A stretch of 64,000 nt of DNA from Vanessa cardui (GCF_905220365.1 NC_061147.1:3782001-3846000); one strand, 5' to 3'; shown: positions 36,751 through 50,949, counted from the first letter of the stretch. Notes: generated by a model from the sequence alone, not told the origin. Numbers and translations are program-made.

Positions 36751-39700
36751 TTTGGACTTAATTAAAAATATATAAAGTATGTATTGCATGTCACGACCGC
36801 CCCCGTGTTTGTCGAACTTTTAATTTTCAATCAGTGAATTGATTGAAGATAAATATTGATAGAAATTTAATTTTGTGAACATCACACCGAGATGTACTAA
36901 ATTCAATTTTCGTTGTAGCGATACGTTCATTGTGTATTTTCCATTCGTTACAAATAGACTTAAATTAAAACCAAATACCCGGATACTGACGAGGCTTTTT
37001 ATTTGTATCGGTTAAAATGTATTTTAAATTTACCTAGTAATCTCTCTATGAGGAATTTAACCCAAAAGTTCACGAAGATATAACGGCAAACGCGGTTCGA
37101 ACTTAAGTTATCTCTAAATAACAATCGTCGAACACGAATCTCATGCTTCTGAAAATATTAAAAATAATCTTGTTTGAGTGCGAGTAAAAATATAGAAAAC
37201 TTCGAACGGTATCCGCCTAATTTCCTGAACGCATCAAATGTATCGTTGACTCAGGGCTCAAGAGCAGGCCACAGTTTTCTAAACTCAGATCTAATTTCGA
37301 ATGTTCCCGTTCTATTTTCAAAACAGAAATTTGAATATGAACCGTCTATTCGATGATGGAACGCTCCCCGTTTGTAATTCGAAAATGGAACGTCTTGTTC
37401 TTATTATGAATGCGTTAAGGATGCGCAAGAGCATGCCTCTGACGGTTTAGTAACTGATGCATTAATGCCTCGAATGATCTCTCGTCGTTTTTTTCTCGAC
37501 GCCCGGAGATTGGTCATTACACATCTGAATATGTGGACTCAACAAAAAGAGTGATCACGTTTTGATAAAAAGTTCCAAGTCTTGTGATGTAAGAGTGGCA
37601 AACGTGCTCTTTATGTTGTTAGAATTTGAAGTTTCCGGACCGAATTGAAAGTCTAAACCCGAGGCGTCCGATTGTACGATGCTTAATTGATTTTATTCAA
37701 AATAAAGTCGTGTTATTTGAATTTCGAATATAGCTCAATATTTGAAATCGAAAATTTTTATATTCGATTCAATTTAAAAGTAGAACGCCAATTAAGGATT
37801 AATCTTTAAAAGTTGAATTCCCAAACACGAAAAATCGATTTGCATCAAATGAAACATTTTGTACAATCTAAATTATTTTATAGCTTGTTACTAACTAGCA
37901 GATATCATTAAGATTTTTGACGTTATTGTATTATTTACTTAAGTTAATTTAAACAATCGAAATTCAAATAATTTTATTCGTATGATTATGTAAAATATTC
38001 TTGTAATATGTTATTCGTAAACTAATAGTACATTCATTCTTTTTCTATTAAGGTACACTCACACTAAGAATCATATCTGAAATATATATTCATATAATAT
38101 ATAATAGCTTACTAAGACGTAATTGTGAAGATACCTTTAAATTGAACATACTCCGTCCGCAGTTTAATAAGGACATAAGAGACCATTAATCAAAATTTGA
38201 GTAACTATGTCATTATTATTTTTGTGTTATTTTCTTTATTTCTCAAGCATACGTCAGTTTGTAATTAAACTCCATATTCCTTAAACAGTGGAATTAACCC
38301 CAATTGAGGGATCGCTCTATTTAAATTACTCGTAACGTACAGCTTTGTGGAAGTTTCGACACGTCACTCGTAATCTATTCTTTTGCCTATGCACGATCAA
38401 CTTTTTAAGAACGTAATTTGAATATTTGAAAAAAGAATTATTTAACATTGGATTAAATAAAACGTAAATAATTATCTATCGTCTATTTTTATTATTTATA
38501 CACGATCGAGGTCGAAGCGTAAGTAGTGTAAAATGGAACTTGTTCCACGTTTGAACTTAAATTGAAAATAGCGTTTGCATTTTATGTGTAACGGCCTTGG
38601 TCCGCAATTAAAATGTTTGAATACATTTTTAAAGGTTATAAAAATAAAAGTAATTAAATATGTTATCTAAAGACTCAGAAAATGTTTTACAAGTTTCGCC
38701 GATTCAGGAAATCGAGAAAAAATCTATCAATGAATTTATAATTATCGTACACTTGTGAATCGAATTTGAAGAAAGATTTAATATAACGTTTCCGGTCGTC
38801 GCAAATTATCTTTATAGTATTTTTTTTAATGTAACATAAACATGTATTTCCGTTTAATTTGACCTCAAATTATGTTATCTCAAACCGTTATAATCTCATA
38901 TTTAAACCAACAATGCAGCCATCTTTAAAACAATGAGCGTTATTGTCTGTTCTTAATTCCATTTTTGAAAAAATAATCCATTTCGCATTTCATACCAAGA
39001 GCTTCATTGATTGTGTAAATGTATTCAAAATTGAATCTTATTCCTCAAAAACTATGGTACATTTTTAAGAAACGTAATTCCAAGCAGCTGGGTTTTTAAT
39101 ACATTAATTGTTTAAGCTGAAATGTATCTTAACTGTAGGCGGGAAGGGTTAGAATTGTATACTAATTGATTAATGACAATTGCATGTGTGGGGCGAAGGA
39201 GACGGATATACGATAAGAGTGAGAGGATCAAAAAATGCACGATTCCGCAATGTGTCCGTTTATTATGATAATTATGAGACGACAAAATCGTATTAATATA
39301 AAATGTTACCGCTTTCGATGTGAACATTATTTATCCTGTAAAATACAGAATGTTACGCGTATAACATGATTAACATAACTCAAGTGACAACGTTATTCGT
39401 TCGGATTTTAATTTAGCCTTTGATTAATTAATTACCTAGTTAATTAAGTTAATTGTACATAAATATTTTGGTCATAAATTAAGTTGAAAAACTTACAAAG
39501 TCGTTCGTACAATTTGTTAAGACATTCAAGATAAAATATAAAAGATAAATAATGACTTAATTAACGCTTAAAGTGTATTAACTGTAAAACGACATCTAAT
39601 TAAATTTTTCTGCAGTAAAAACTCAAAGGACATTTTATTATACTACATAAGGCGTGTCGGCGAGGCGCATCGCTGTTTCTAGCTTAAAATAGGAGCTGTA

Positions 39701-42700
39701 ACGAGACAAAATTACCATCAAATGTCAAAAATAATAGTTTCCATACCGGTAATGGAGACATCACTTGAATAAATTGCCAATCTGCAATTGTAAGTAACAA
39801 TTAATAACCTGTATATGGCTGGGTCGGGATGTGACGGACGGACAGATGTCCGATTGTGGGATAGTGGTGCTTTTAAGATGGCTGCGCTACTAATGGTTAG
39901 AGATGTGCAATAAATGTCGTTGATATGTCCCTATTAATATTACGAATGCGAACATATTTATAATGGATTCCATAGTCATGTTAGAAAATTAATTTAAAAA
40001 AAAATCTAATAAGAAAATGGGAAATAATCTGTATCAGTCAATACTCTGTGGTCGGAGGAACGGAAACATTCGAAATTGGAATTCCACGGGCGATAAAGTT
40101 AAGCGACTTCGAAAAACGATTGGCAGTTTTGAAAAATCGAAAAGTCTTTTATCGATAACCGTTTAAGTGTATTCGAATGAGTCACGTGACGTGATTCAAT
40201 ACCATTGTTCTGCTACAATACCGAGTACACGGGTCCGAGTAAATTAGGAAATGTGTTTTTTATTGGAAATCCATTCGGAATTACAATTGAAAGATATATA
40301 TTATGATACACGTACGCTTCCAGTTAGCACCGTGAGAATATTTGAATATTATCGATGTCCCTTGAGCGGCAAGTACGAAATGTTTATGGACATCAACGCG
40401 GCTCTATAACAAAGAGCGAAGGAACACAATAAAATTAAACACAATTGTTTATGGTCATAACTTTTTAAAATATATGAACATTATATTCGGAATATTTACA
40501 AGTTACCGCTTCGTACGTTTCCCGGTTCGCATTGTTTTATGATTGTATATTATATTTTATATTTATATAGCGATCACGTTCGACTCACATTGATTGTTTG
40601 GTGAGGGTTGTGACGTCACCTCCGTTCGCCTGATAAGGCGGGCTTCCGGTCGAAATCCTGACGGGTGAATGGATGACCGAATGAACGGCTCGCGACCTTA
40701 TCCGATGAAAGGACGATTTTTTTTTCACTGATAAGACTGGGCGTGTCGAATTCGTGCAACATGCATCCGTAATTCATGTTTCTGTTGCATTTTAGGTGTT
40801 CAGATTTGCTTAACATGTTGTACTAATGTTTGCAAATTACCAAAGCAGATTTAATTTTTTACAATAGCAAGAATTTTTAATAGTAATCATAAGATGTTTT
40901 TGCACTATCACGTGTTAAAATCAAACTTCGCAAAAACCGACGATAGTTAAGTCATTTACTTACTTCATAATAAAAACTACCAATATGACTGCAAATAAAA
41001 TACGAATCGTAAGATACGGGATTTTCCTTATTCTCGTTAAACGTAAAAAACAGCTTGTTTTATAAAAAGCGTTAACCGTTTACGAAGAACAACGATCCCA
41101 ACAGGAACCAAATGTATTATGTCATATTGGATCACATTAAGCACATAATTCCTAACCTGACAATCAAAACATTATAATTCTGTATAATTTAGTTTTATTT
41201 CTTTCATAGAACGAATACATTTCATTCATAATGAAGTAAGCATAAGAATTATTTATTATAAAGCATTCCATGTTACTTAAATACTAATCGAATTTCAAAT
41301 TCTAAATTTAAACATTTGTAATTCCATCGAATAATTTAAATTTAGAATTCCGATTTGGCGAATAAGTAAAAATTCGAAATAAATGAAATGACATTCAATT
41401 TATTCCATTTTTAAAATGAAATGTTATCATTAGTAAAATAATGAAAAGGTGTGTAGTTTAAAATGTAGATGTATTAATTATTTGTCAATAAACAGCTAAC
41501 ATATTTATTAATTCCATATTGAAAATATATTGCTGAATACAAATAAAAATTAAAAAATTAAGTTATTAAAACAAATTCTTCATATTCTTATTAGCATTTG
41601 TAGTTTACACTTTAAATAAATTACTAATAGCATTCTATAGTAATTGTATGTTGGTATGCAGTGGTTACCATAATTACTTAGAAAATACAATTTATACATA
41701 CTCATTATTATTTTAAAAGAAAAATACATATAATCCATTTATGATTACAGTCTGTCTGTTAATATTAATATACCGTTCGATAACTAACGATGTAAACTAT
41801 TGACGGATACACATGTTTTAGGATATTCTGAAATACAAACTTGAGTAGTAATTAAAGTAAACTTTGGTAAATTTTCTCATATACAGATAAGAAATATTAA
41901 CGATAAATCTTATAAGGTTGAACCTCTTTGGACGGATTAGAAGAAGTCAAATCGTTGCTGTTCTATATTTAAATTGTAAATAACGATGACAGAATATCAT
42001 GTCAGCTTAAGAGAGTATTTAGAAGTTACTGTATCAGCGTAGTATCGTAATAAGTTAAAATTATAAGTAACTATTCGATCTGTAACTTCAAAAACAGTTG
42101 ACAAATACTTTCAATCTAAAATATAATTATAATCATTATACGTGCAACAATTTCATAAATAATTTAATCTGAATTGTTTTAATATAATGTAAATACACTT
42201 TTGTTTACGTTAAACAAATATAGATTTCGATAAAAGTAAATATTAAATTCGTTTGTTCGAAACGTTCGAATTTCAAATATTCGTTTAGGGATTATTCTGA
42301 CTCTGACGTCTTATTCTATTGTTAAAATTAACGTTAAAATATTTTTTGATACAACTGTAACTAAAACTGTAATATGAAATGCAATTTATATTATTTTCAC
42401 TTACAGATTAAACATAATACAAACATTAAACATATCTGAGAAAACTGTTAAGTCTAAAAGTATTTTAATCAAATTAATTTAATTTGTTATCATTTATATA
42501 AGATTTTGTGATATATGTCGCATATGAACCATTATATTAATACATGTATATAGCATAGATTCCATTGACATATACTATGTTTAACATGTCTAAGATATAG
42601 AGATATAAAATGATGATTTTTTAATAGTTTTTCTAGATAAAGACGTAGCAAGTTTCATCTTAATTACAATAGAGTATCCAAACCTCATGATAATTTGTTT

Positions 42701-44716
42701 AAGTATGAAAACGTACCATTAGTCGAGTCTTATATGCGAGTGTCATACATACATATAATATAATAGAAGAATATTGTATCGCTATAGAATCAATAGTTAC
42801 TCGCTAATGTAGTATAAAATAGTTTTGATATTTGTATAATTACATTCTAATTTCAAAAAACAATTGCTCATAGAATAATTCTTCTTCGAAGTTCTGAAGA
42901 TGCTGCATAAGAAGATGTAACATTAAGAAATGGTTCTGTTATGTAATATATTAAACATACTCCCTAAATTAATTGATGTAAATTCATGCATTTATGTATA
43001 TTCATGAAACGATTTCAACAAATACGCTCATGTCGTTTTTAATTAATCATTATCTGTGTTAAGTGTTAAATGCAGACGAAACACATTTAAAAAAAAATAA
43101 TTACATTTCATACTAAGCTCCAATGAAATCATAAAACAAATTTATTGATTATAATTATTATTGCATAATTAAGTTTTTGAAAAAAGAACTTTTACTTTAT
43201 TTGTAAACAACAATTTGGTTCATCTGCGTATTTTATAATTATTCAATATTGTTGTAAGCTTTGATATTATAGTATTGAAAACACTATATATGCCGCAAGC
43301 ATTGATATAATGATGCTTACATTACAACAAATATAATTTATATAATATATGTGAGTTATTCTCGTGTTTCTATTAATCTTTCAGTCATTTTGGGTTTGTT
43401 TATACTAATTTATAGAGAAACCTTAAACACTATGTAACTCTACTAATCTAGAAGTTTTAAACTGTCATTATAATCCTAGCTGCGACAACAGTAGTACGAT
43501 TCTTTTTTAATTATTTATACAGATAAAAAAGATTACTAATTAATTATTTTTCTCAAAAAGTACGCATAAATTATACATCCTTTTAGACCACATGAGTTTA
43601 TTGTATAAATGTATAATTACTTAGACATTAAAAACTAGTATTACTAAGAATATAAGTAATATTTTAACCAGACGTTAAATACTTTCTGCCCCGCGGTGCT
43701 AATTACAGATTTTTTTTATAATTACTCAGCTCCTAAATGGAAGCGTGATGATTGACCGACCATTAGAAAGGTACTTTTAAGATATCCAATGAAAATCGCG
43801 CTATCATTATTTATACGCTTATTAATAAAAAAGCATATTATTATTACCCAATACTAATTTACCTCGGTTATTATATAAATGTAAGTTTATATTATTATTT
43901 TATGATTACTTATTTAATAATTATACAATTGGTAATTTTATTTATGTAAAATGTTTCACGTGTAATAATTTATACGACCTATAATTATTAATATTATTTG
44001 ATATTGTTGTTTATTATTAATAAATTATAATAATATATTTATCAATTAAGATTCAATATGTTTTTTTCTAATAATTTGTAGTAGTTACTTATACAATTAA
44101 CTTTAGTTAATTATATGAATTGTAAAGATTGTATAGCTTGATTATAGTTAATTCTAAGATAAAACAATGCAATTCATAAACATATTATTCTCTAATGTAT
44201 ACAATTTATTTAGAAGTTGAAATATACAAAGTTTTCAACGGTTTACGAAATATTAACAAAAGATAGGTATCTGGTATTGAATCCATTACCGCGTGATTTC
44301 TGCACGACCTGTGACCTGAACATTTCTAGACACAGATCAGTTTGTGAGATAAATATACTTTTGTAGCAACAAAAAAAAACTAACGGCAAATATTGTGATT
44401 CATAATCTATTTGAAAATCTGTTTTAAGAATGTAACTTAACTTGATATATACTTAACATTATTAATAAAGTTTTTTTTTTATGTTTATTATATTAACTTA
44501 TCAATTATTATCTATAATTTTAACTAAAACATTTAAAAAAATATTTTTTTCTTATGATTCATGTTAATTAATAAAAACTATTCTATAATTTCTATAATCA
44601 CATGATGACTTAATAATCATAATGTAAATTATACATGAGTATGTTCTATTATTTAATAATTGAATTAATAATAATTTAAGTAAAACTAAAGTAAATAAAA
44701 ATAATGATACGCTTAC
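36751..44716. other. Gene-free, very AT-rich DNA
   Basis: Eight kilobases without a recognisable gene or transposon. Dispersed motif copies at 37309, 37378 and 38956 are followed by a clear gap until 48403. From about 41 to 44.7 kb the sequence is close to pure A/T with long runs. Confidence 0.5.
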
Positions 44717-44983
44717 CTTAATCTAAGACATCCAAACTTGAAAGCAATTCAAAACTAAATTAAAGTCACACACAATGTCACAACGAATCCAAGTTGATCA
44801 CACACAGCAATAAACACACAGTTTGTTACGAAAAAGTTTGTACTAAGCGTCGATAACTTGGCTGTAAGAAATAAAAGTTGTAAACCCGCGCTCGAGGAGC
44901 GCGCGAAAAATTCGAAAAAAGAACACGAAGCAAAATTCGGAGCTCGTAAAGGATACAGTCGCGCGCGCCTTACACACGCGACT
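44717..44983 (-). other. Candidate noncoding first exon of a minus-strand gene
   Basis: On the minus strand an arthropod initiator TCAGT places +1 at 44983. A CpG-rich leader follows and ends GATTAAG|GTAAGC with the exon's last base at 44717; this donor fits the consensus very well. The 267 nt contain a single ATG, which is closed two codons later (ATG TCT TAG), as expected of a 5' leader. An internal 'ttttatttcttacag' gives an alternative start as an internal exon of 44717-44861. No gene is identified; the next exon must lie far downstream (towards position 1), which agrees with the ratchet-like site at 17643. A 120-codon frame over this region (45117-44755) looks like chance. Confidence 0.4.
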
Positions 44984-45650
44984 GAAAAAATTGCCACAAC
45001 CGCGTAAGACTTGGAAACTAAATCAAAATACTCGATAGGAGAGGGACGAGTCAGCGGAGGCCCCACCCTTCCCCCACCACGGCACGACACGCAAAAACAT
45101 TCATAAAAACCACGCACGATTCCTCCGCGAAATTATCAATAATGTTTATAACTATACGAAAATGTAAACGATTACGTTTATATCGATTAAATTAAACAAT
45201 TGCCGTATTATAAACTTTGACAATGTCGAAATATTTAAAACAATACTCGTTTTAAATTGTACGAATCATAATATAAACACGGATTGTGCTAATCAAAATA
45301 TACGATTCGTCGGAACGCATTCCGCAACGCCTACATTTATGAGTTACATCGGATTACTATCTACGGTGGCTACTTTGACAGATGTCAAACTTTTCCCGCG
45401 CTCCTGGAAATTCGAAATATGAATTTTGTGTGTACGTTTTACGTCGGAGCGACCGCGCTGTGCAGCCGCTCGGCCACGAATACTTCAATACTCAGCGGGT
45501 GCAAGAACGCGCGAGTTCATTTTTTTTTCTGCCAAAAAACGTAAAGGGTCTTCGGTTGTTCGGCGTAGGGTTAACTGTGAGGTCGGACGAGATGTTTTTA
45601 TGAGTGAAATTGGAGCGTAATGCAACGACGCGACCTTCGACCGATTGCTT
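44870..45650. promoter_or_regulatory. CpG-rich candidate promoter region
   Basis: CpG and overall GC rise sharply here relative to both sides. The region covers the candidate initiator at 44981-44985 and a GC-rich stretch at 45390-45650 with overlapping short frames on the plus strand. It is a candidate promoter for the minus-strand transcript, perhaps bidirectional. Function is inferred from composition and motifs. Confidence 0.4.
45374..45389. promoter_or_regulatory. Palindrome TTTGACA-GA-TGTCAAA
   Basis: A perfect 7-bp inverted repeat with a 2-bp centre. TGACA/TGTCA is the known core bound by TALE homeodomain proteins (Homothorax/TGIF class), and such palindromes occur near insect promoters. 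It lies about 390 bp upstream of the candidate minus-strand initiator. Binding is inferred. Confidence 0.5.
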
Positions 45651-47605
45651 TACGATCTGATTGATCGCATATGCAGCTCTACTTTTAATAATTAGCGATG
45701 ATTTCTTTCAATGGCGAATAACGTTGTGATAAGTTTAGTATGATTTTGTATACAAAGCCAATGTATGTCAGTTATTTTATATATTTTTTAAAGTTTTGTA
45801 CATATGTAGCGATTTTGTTACATGGATGTTATTAATCAGTATATAACCAAGTGTTTCTTAATGCCCTTTATACGAGTCTGCTAGTAGCGTTTCACATATT
45901 TCTAGGAACACATTGCACCTTAGGGTTATAGCATTAAGTTATACAGGCAACTTTGTTAATAAAAGGGCTATCAAATTTCAAATATATAAACTCTCCTTTA
46001 TAATATTATTATTAAAAAACTGAAAAACCTAAATATTCGGTCATCTTGCCCGAATTCTGAAGTTAGCTTTTCAGATACGATAGCGTATGGAAAACTATAA
46101 AAAAAATGATTATTTAACATATGTAATTTTAATATGCATTTATTCACATTCCCACCCTAAGTTACCGCCCACAATTCTACCTTTTGTTGCTAATTTTTTT
46201 TTCAGTCACGGTGACTAATATGACCGGTCAATTTAAACCCGCGCGCATTACAGTAAAATGCAAACCTATGACAATTAAAAAAAAGGAAATCATACCTATT
46301 TGACGTGTTTGATGTTCGAAATTTAAATTTATTTTCGAACGCTCAAACATTTCTTTTTTTTTTTGTAATTCAAACTTAGAGTTTTGTTTAACCGCCCGTT
46401 CATAAAATGTGATTCGTGTCGTATTCTTTTTTTGAATTTAATTTAAATAGTAATATCATGTTTAAAAAAGTCGATTTCAACGTTAATGTCAGTTGAAAAT
46501 AATAGTGTTTTAATTGTTTATAGATTTTCTTAGAGTAACAATGAAAACTTCAAAAACAATAAACAATATACCTACACATCTATTGAATTCAATGTTTCAG
46601 TTGCTAGATGTAATTCGCCTACCATTAGAATAACTTTGTTTTTCTCAGTTTATAAAAAAACCAAAAGATACTAATAGTACAAATTTAGAGTAAAAAAGAA
46701 ACTTTTTAAGTATATTCTATAATATCTATTTTATAGAAACAATTAGATTATATAATAATTTAGACATATTTGATTCGATTTCACAAGTTAAATTTAAATT
46801 TATCAGTTCGGTTTTTTTATTCTTAAAGTCAGAAGTTTTCATAAATAATATAAATAAATTAAATAATCATGAACTATTAATTGTCTATATATGTTGTAGA
46901 AAATATTATACTTTAAATTCATTTATTATGGTAAATATTAAACGTGGTAAATGATATATGGCTTTATGTTATAGTATCGCATACTTTGAACCGGTAAGGA
47001 CGTTCGCTTCGAGAAGCCTAAAATTTGGTGATACGAGTTAATTTTTACTTCTCGTGTTTATAAAATGCTTGATTACAGTTTGTAACAAATACATCTATTT
47101 TGTTTATGATGATGAATGATTATAAATAAATTATATACAAATACAATAGCGTTCCATTTCGTTTTTCAAAACATTTCAGAGATACCTCTCGTATTTTACA
47201 TACATTAATCATTTCCGAATATTTTTATAAGAATGAAGTTAATTTTATAAATTTATGCTATTCTTTTTTTAAACACAAATTATTATTTTTTATTAAAAAT
47301 ATAATAATTGTTGATTTGAAATAAGAACACTATTCATAACAAAACAACAAAATACATTTCATAATAGTTAACGTAAACTCCAGTTACAAAGCCGCTCCGA
47401 TTACTAATTAATAATTTCCAAACCGGTGGTGTGGTGATGGCACTTACCTAATTATTTAATGGTCGTGGACCGGTTTGAAAAAAAAATGAATGGATCTCTC
47501 GCTCATACATTCTGTATTGTATTGATGGTGACTGTGTTCGAATGATATGAACCATACATTAAAAGACCTAGGATAGTATCATCATTATCATTACATACTT
47601 AGTAT
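45651..47605. other. Gene-free AT-rich DNA
   Basis: Nothing recognised. A strong donor-like TTAG|GTAAGTG on the minus strand near 47449 might mark an alternative upstream exon but has no other support. Confidence 0.5.
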
Positions 47606-47840
47606 AAAACAAAGTCGCTTACCGCTGTTTGTCCCTATGTATGCCAAGATCTTTAAAATTACCTAACAGATTTTGATGTGGTTTATTTTAATGGATAGAG
47701 TGATCCGAGAGGAAGGTCTAATAGTAAAGAAACACTGATAATTTTAGCAGTTTCTAATGTGATGTCGTAAATAACCAAAATCTGTAGAATATTTAGTATC
47801 AGTATTTCACCCGTGTGAAGTTGGGGCGGGTTGCTAGTTT
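47606..47840 (+). repeat. Lepidopteran interspersed repeat D
   Basis: It contains in order 'cgctgtttgtccctatgtat', 'gattttgatgtggtttattt', 'gagtgatccgagaggaaggt' and the end 'gttggggcgggttgctagtt'. I recognise the whole as a common lepidopteran noncoding repeat whose usual end is 'gaagccggggcgggtcgcta'. Its class is unresolved and no coding remains. Confidence 0.7.
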
Positions 47841-49170
47841 AATTATAATTAACTTCGTAACTATCGTGATAGATATAAAATACCACGAAATTATTAGTTT
47901 TGAAAGCCTTCAGATAGATTCGTCTACTAACAGTTATCATCCGTTTGTTTACAGCCTATGAGTGCTGGCGTCTCAGCAAATAAATGTATGTATTTTTTTT
48001 AATTCTGTAACCGACCTTAAAACCAAAATGTATTGTATGAAAATCACCTAAAAAAATATTTACGAATTTCAAAATATATTCAAACTTCGTATTTATACTT
48101 GTATTTGTGCTGCACTGTACTATTCTCTAAAATTAACTCGAAAATCATCACAGAACACGATCGTCATATCTCACAAATGATACGTTACATTTAATCAAAT
48201 CAAATAAACATAACATTTGAACAGTATTTAAAACAAATAATTAATGGATAAACTAATTGAAAAAAATAAAAAACGAAATATAAATTATAGTTTTTCATTC
48301 CATGCAAATAAAGAATTACAATAATATAAAGTTAAATATAAGGATATTTTTTTCTTTTCAAACCACTACTAACACCCACACACAAATTTTAACGTTCGCA
48401 AATTTAAATTTGGAACAAAATTAACGTTTTTATACATGATAGGTGTGAAGTTATCAATTTCGCAAGACTTGATACTTAATTGGCGGTTTAGTGAGCGACT
48501 TCATCATGTAGAAATAATGTCATCAAGTGCGGCCTACGCTAAACTCTATTTTTTTAACTTAAAGACAAAGTAATTACTGAAAATAAATCTTATAAATGGC
48601 GAACATACGTCGGCTTGGAGGACTGGCAAAAAGAGGTTTTAATCTTTTATAAATTATCTCTTCAACAATATTACAAATGCGTAAGTATATAAGTTACTTC
48701 ACGCTTAAGCTGCTGAATCGATTTTGATTTAATTTCATAAAAGAGATGGTTTTAGTCGTGCTTAAGAACATTGCCGTATTTTTTAATTTACTCCTCGAGG
48801 GGGTAAGATGGAACGACTTGATATATACATATAGCCCATATGTACAGTTTTTTCGCAGATACAGTTAGTAGTGAAATGCCTATTAATATTTTATTAATAA
48901 CTTATATGAATTGACAAGGGCGTAAACTTTACGGTAAATCTATAGTAAGGTACCGTTTACTCATATAAAACATTTATATATTTTTATGATTAATCTATAC
49001 TGATAATTGAAAGAAACTCAGTCTGGGCTAAAACGCGAGCAAAGACGCGGGCGTCAATAAGCAAAAAATAAATAATTAACTAATTTAAACTATACACTCA
49101 TCAATAGTGTATCAAAGTGACTCGGATAAGACATTTCGATAATGAGATACGCAGTGACTTACAGAATACA
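47841..49170. other. Gene-free DNA, possible decayed repeat at 48670-48830
   Basis: The stretch 48670-48830 ('ctgaatcgattttgatttaa' then 'gagatggttttagtcgtgct') has the flavour of decayed lepidopteran repeats that share such phrases, but the match is weak. One dispersed motif copy starts at 48403. Confidence 0.4.
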
Positions 49171-49395
49171 CTTCACTTGGTGGTAGGGCTTTGTACAAGC
49201 CCGCCTGGGTAGGTACCACCTACTCATCAGATATTCTACCGCTACACAACAGTACGCAGTATTGTTGTGTTCCGGGTTTGAAGGGTGAGTGAGCCGGTGT
49301 AACTACAGGCACAAGGGACATAGCATCTTAGTTCCCAAGGTTGGTGGCGCATTGACGATGTAAGGAATAGTTCAAATTTCTTCCATCGTCAACTT
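49171..49395 (+). repeat. Lepidopteran interspersed repeat A, copy
   Basis: It starts 'cttggtggtagggctttgta' and runs through 'gcctgggtaggtaccaccta', 'ttgttgtgttccgggtttga', 'ggcacaagggacatagcatc' and 'ccaaggttggtggcgcattg'. It is shared with copies at 49905, 51329, 51838, 59373 and 61919. It has no open frame and is probably a retroelement 3' portion or SINE; unresolved. Confidence 0.8.
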
Positions 49396-49904
49396 TGTCT
49401 TATTAAATTCACAAATATATAAAAATTCAAATTATGATCCGCATCTGCATGTTTGAAGGCTTAATCTCAAGAACTATATCCTTATTAAATATAAATATAT
49501 TATTTTTATAATTATTATTTAACGTATTTAATCAATTGTATGATACAGGCATGATCACTAATTAAGTTGCAGGACATGATCCATAATTTATGTTTCACCC
49601 CCTCCTCCCCTCCTCTTCTAAGGGTGTTTAATTTTGCAAAAATATGCGATATTTATCATTCAAAATATATTATTCAATTTAAGCCTTATAAACTACGTAA
49701 CAAGAACATCGCGATTCACTAACATCTCATTTTATTTCACCAAACAATCAAAATCAATCAAATACACTCTACTTAGGTAGCGCTTTTGAATTGTCATTTT
49801 ACAGAACTATATTAAGTAAAACTGGTTTGGAAATTGGAATGTAGATTCAACCGAGAAGAACCACCAAAAGGCCCAGTAGTTAAAAACAATGATATATATG
49901 CCAG

Positions 49905-50030
49905 CACCAGTTGATTGTAAGTGATCACCACCGCCCCATATACCACCGGAACACAACAATACTGAGTACTACTGTTTAGCGGTAGAATATCTGATAGTAT
50001 GTGGTACCTACCCAGACGGGCTCCCTATGT
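49905..50030 (-). repeat. Repeat A, internally deleted minus copy
   Basis: The reverse complement shows the start ('gggctc...gtctgggtaggtacc'-like order), then 'cagtattgttgtgttccggt'. It then jumps directly to the far-end phrase seen as 'ttgattgtaagtgatcacca' on the plus strand. The middle third is missing compared with 49171-49395. Confidence 0.65.
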
Positions 50031-50632
50031 ATCAATGTCCTGTCATGAAACCATGTAAACGAATATAATATTTCAGTTACATAAGCCACACATAATTGTC
50101 GTCATAAAAATTACGTAAGCAGGTCGTTAAAACAATTAATTTAATCTCTATTGTCACACGAAACATTCCAGTTTCGCACAATATATTATTAGGTTCGATT
50201 CTGTAAGGCGAGAAAATGTCAGCGGTTATTTTTGCGCACAACATAATGTCTCGGATTGTCAGCGCGCGTGCGTCAACGCATCCATGCGCGCGCGCAGCTC
50301 GGCGGTGCAAGTATTTACTAAGATGTATTTTTTTCATTTTTATTTATTAAAACTTTATCAGATTATAATTATCGGATCAGTGTCAATATCTTTTAAGGAA
50401 ATTATTATTTTGTACTTTAATATATTTTATTATCTGTACTTTAAAGTAACATATCATTTTAGTAAGAAAGCTCATTTTTATGTATGACGTGAAAAATTAA
50501 GTCACCTTTGACTAAATGAGTATCATTCATTATAAGAGAGAGAACAATCCAAATTTCTGGAATCTCACTTCCATCAGACACTATCAAGGCTAGAAGAGGC
50601 TGCACGCAATAAAAACTCACTCACTGTTAACT

Positions 50633-50938
50633 AAAGAACGAGATGGCCCAGTGGTTAGAAAGCGTGCATCTTAACCGATGATTGCGGTTTCAAACCCAGG
50701 CAAGCACCACTATATATATGTGCTTAATTTGTGTTTACAATTCATCTCGTGCTCGGCGGTGAAGGAAAACATCGTGAGGAAACTTGCATGTGTCTAATTT
50801 CATCGAAATTCTGCCACATGTGCATTCAAACAACCCGCATTCCAACAACGCGCTGGAATATGTTCCAAGCCCTCTCCTTAATGGAAGAGGAAGCCTTATC
50901 CCACCAGTAGGAAATTTACAGGCTGTTACTTTACTTTA
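50633..50938 (+). repeat. Metulj-like SINE, copy 2, with target duplication
   Basis: The body begins GAGATGGCCCAGTGG at 50640 (A box), has a B box 'ggtttcaaacccagg' near 50687, and ends 'ggctgttactttac'. It is flanked by an 11-bp duplication, CACTGTTAACT at 50622-50632 and 50939-50949. That proves insertion by target-primed retroposition with little later decay. The order of blocks is the same as in the copies at 33404 and 53117. Confidence 0.95.
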
Positions 50939-50949
50939 CACTGTTAACT

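Noticed and set aside
44755..45117. 120-codon minus-strand open frame
   Set aside because: It overlaps the candidate 5' leader; the GC-rich sequence lowers stop frequency. The low-complexity Cys/Phe/Arg-rich product has no recognisable family.
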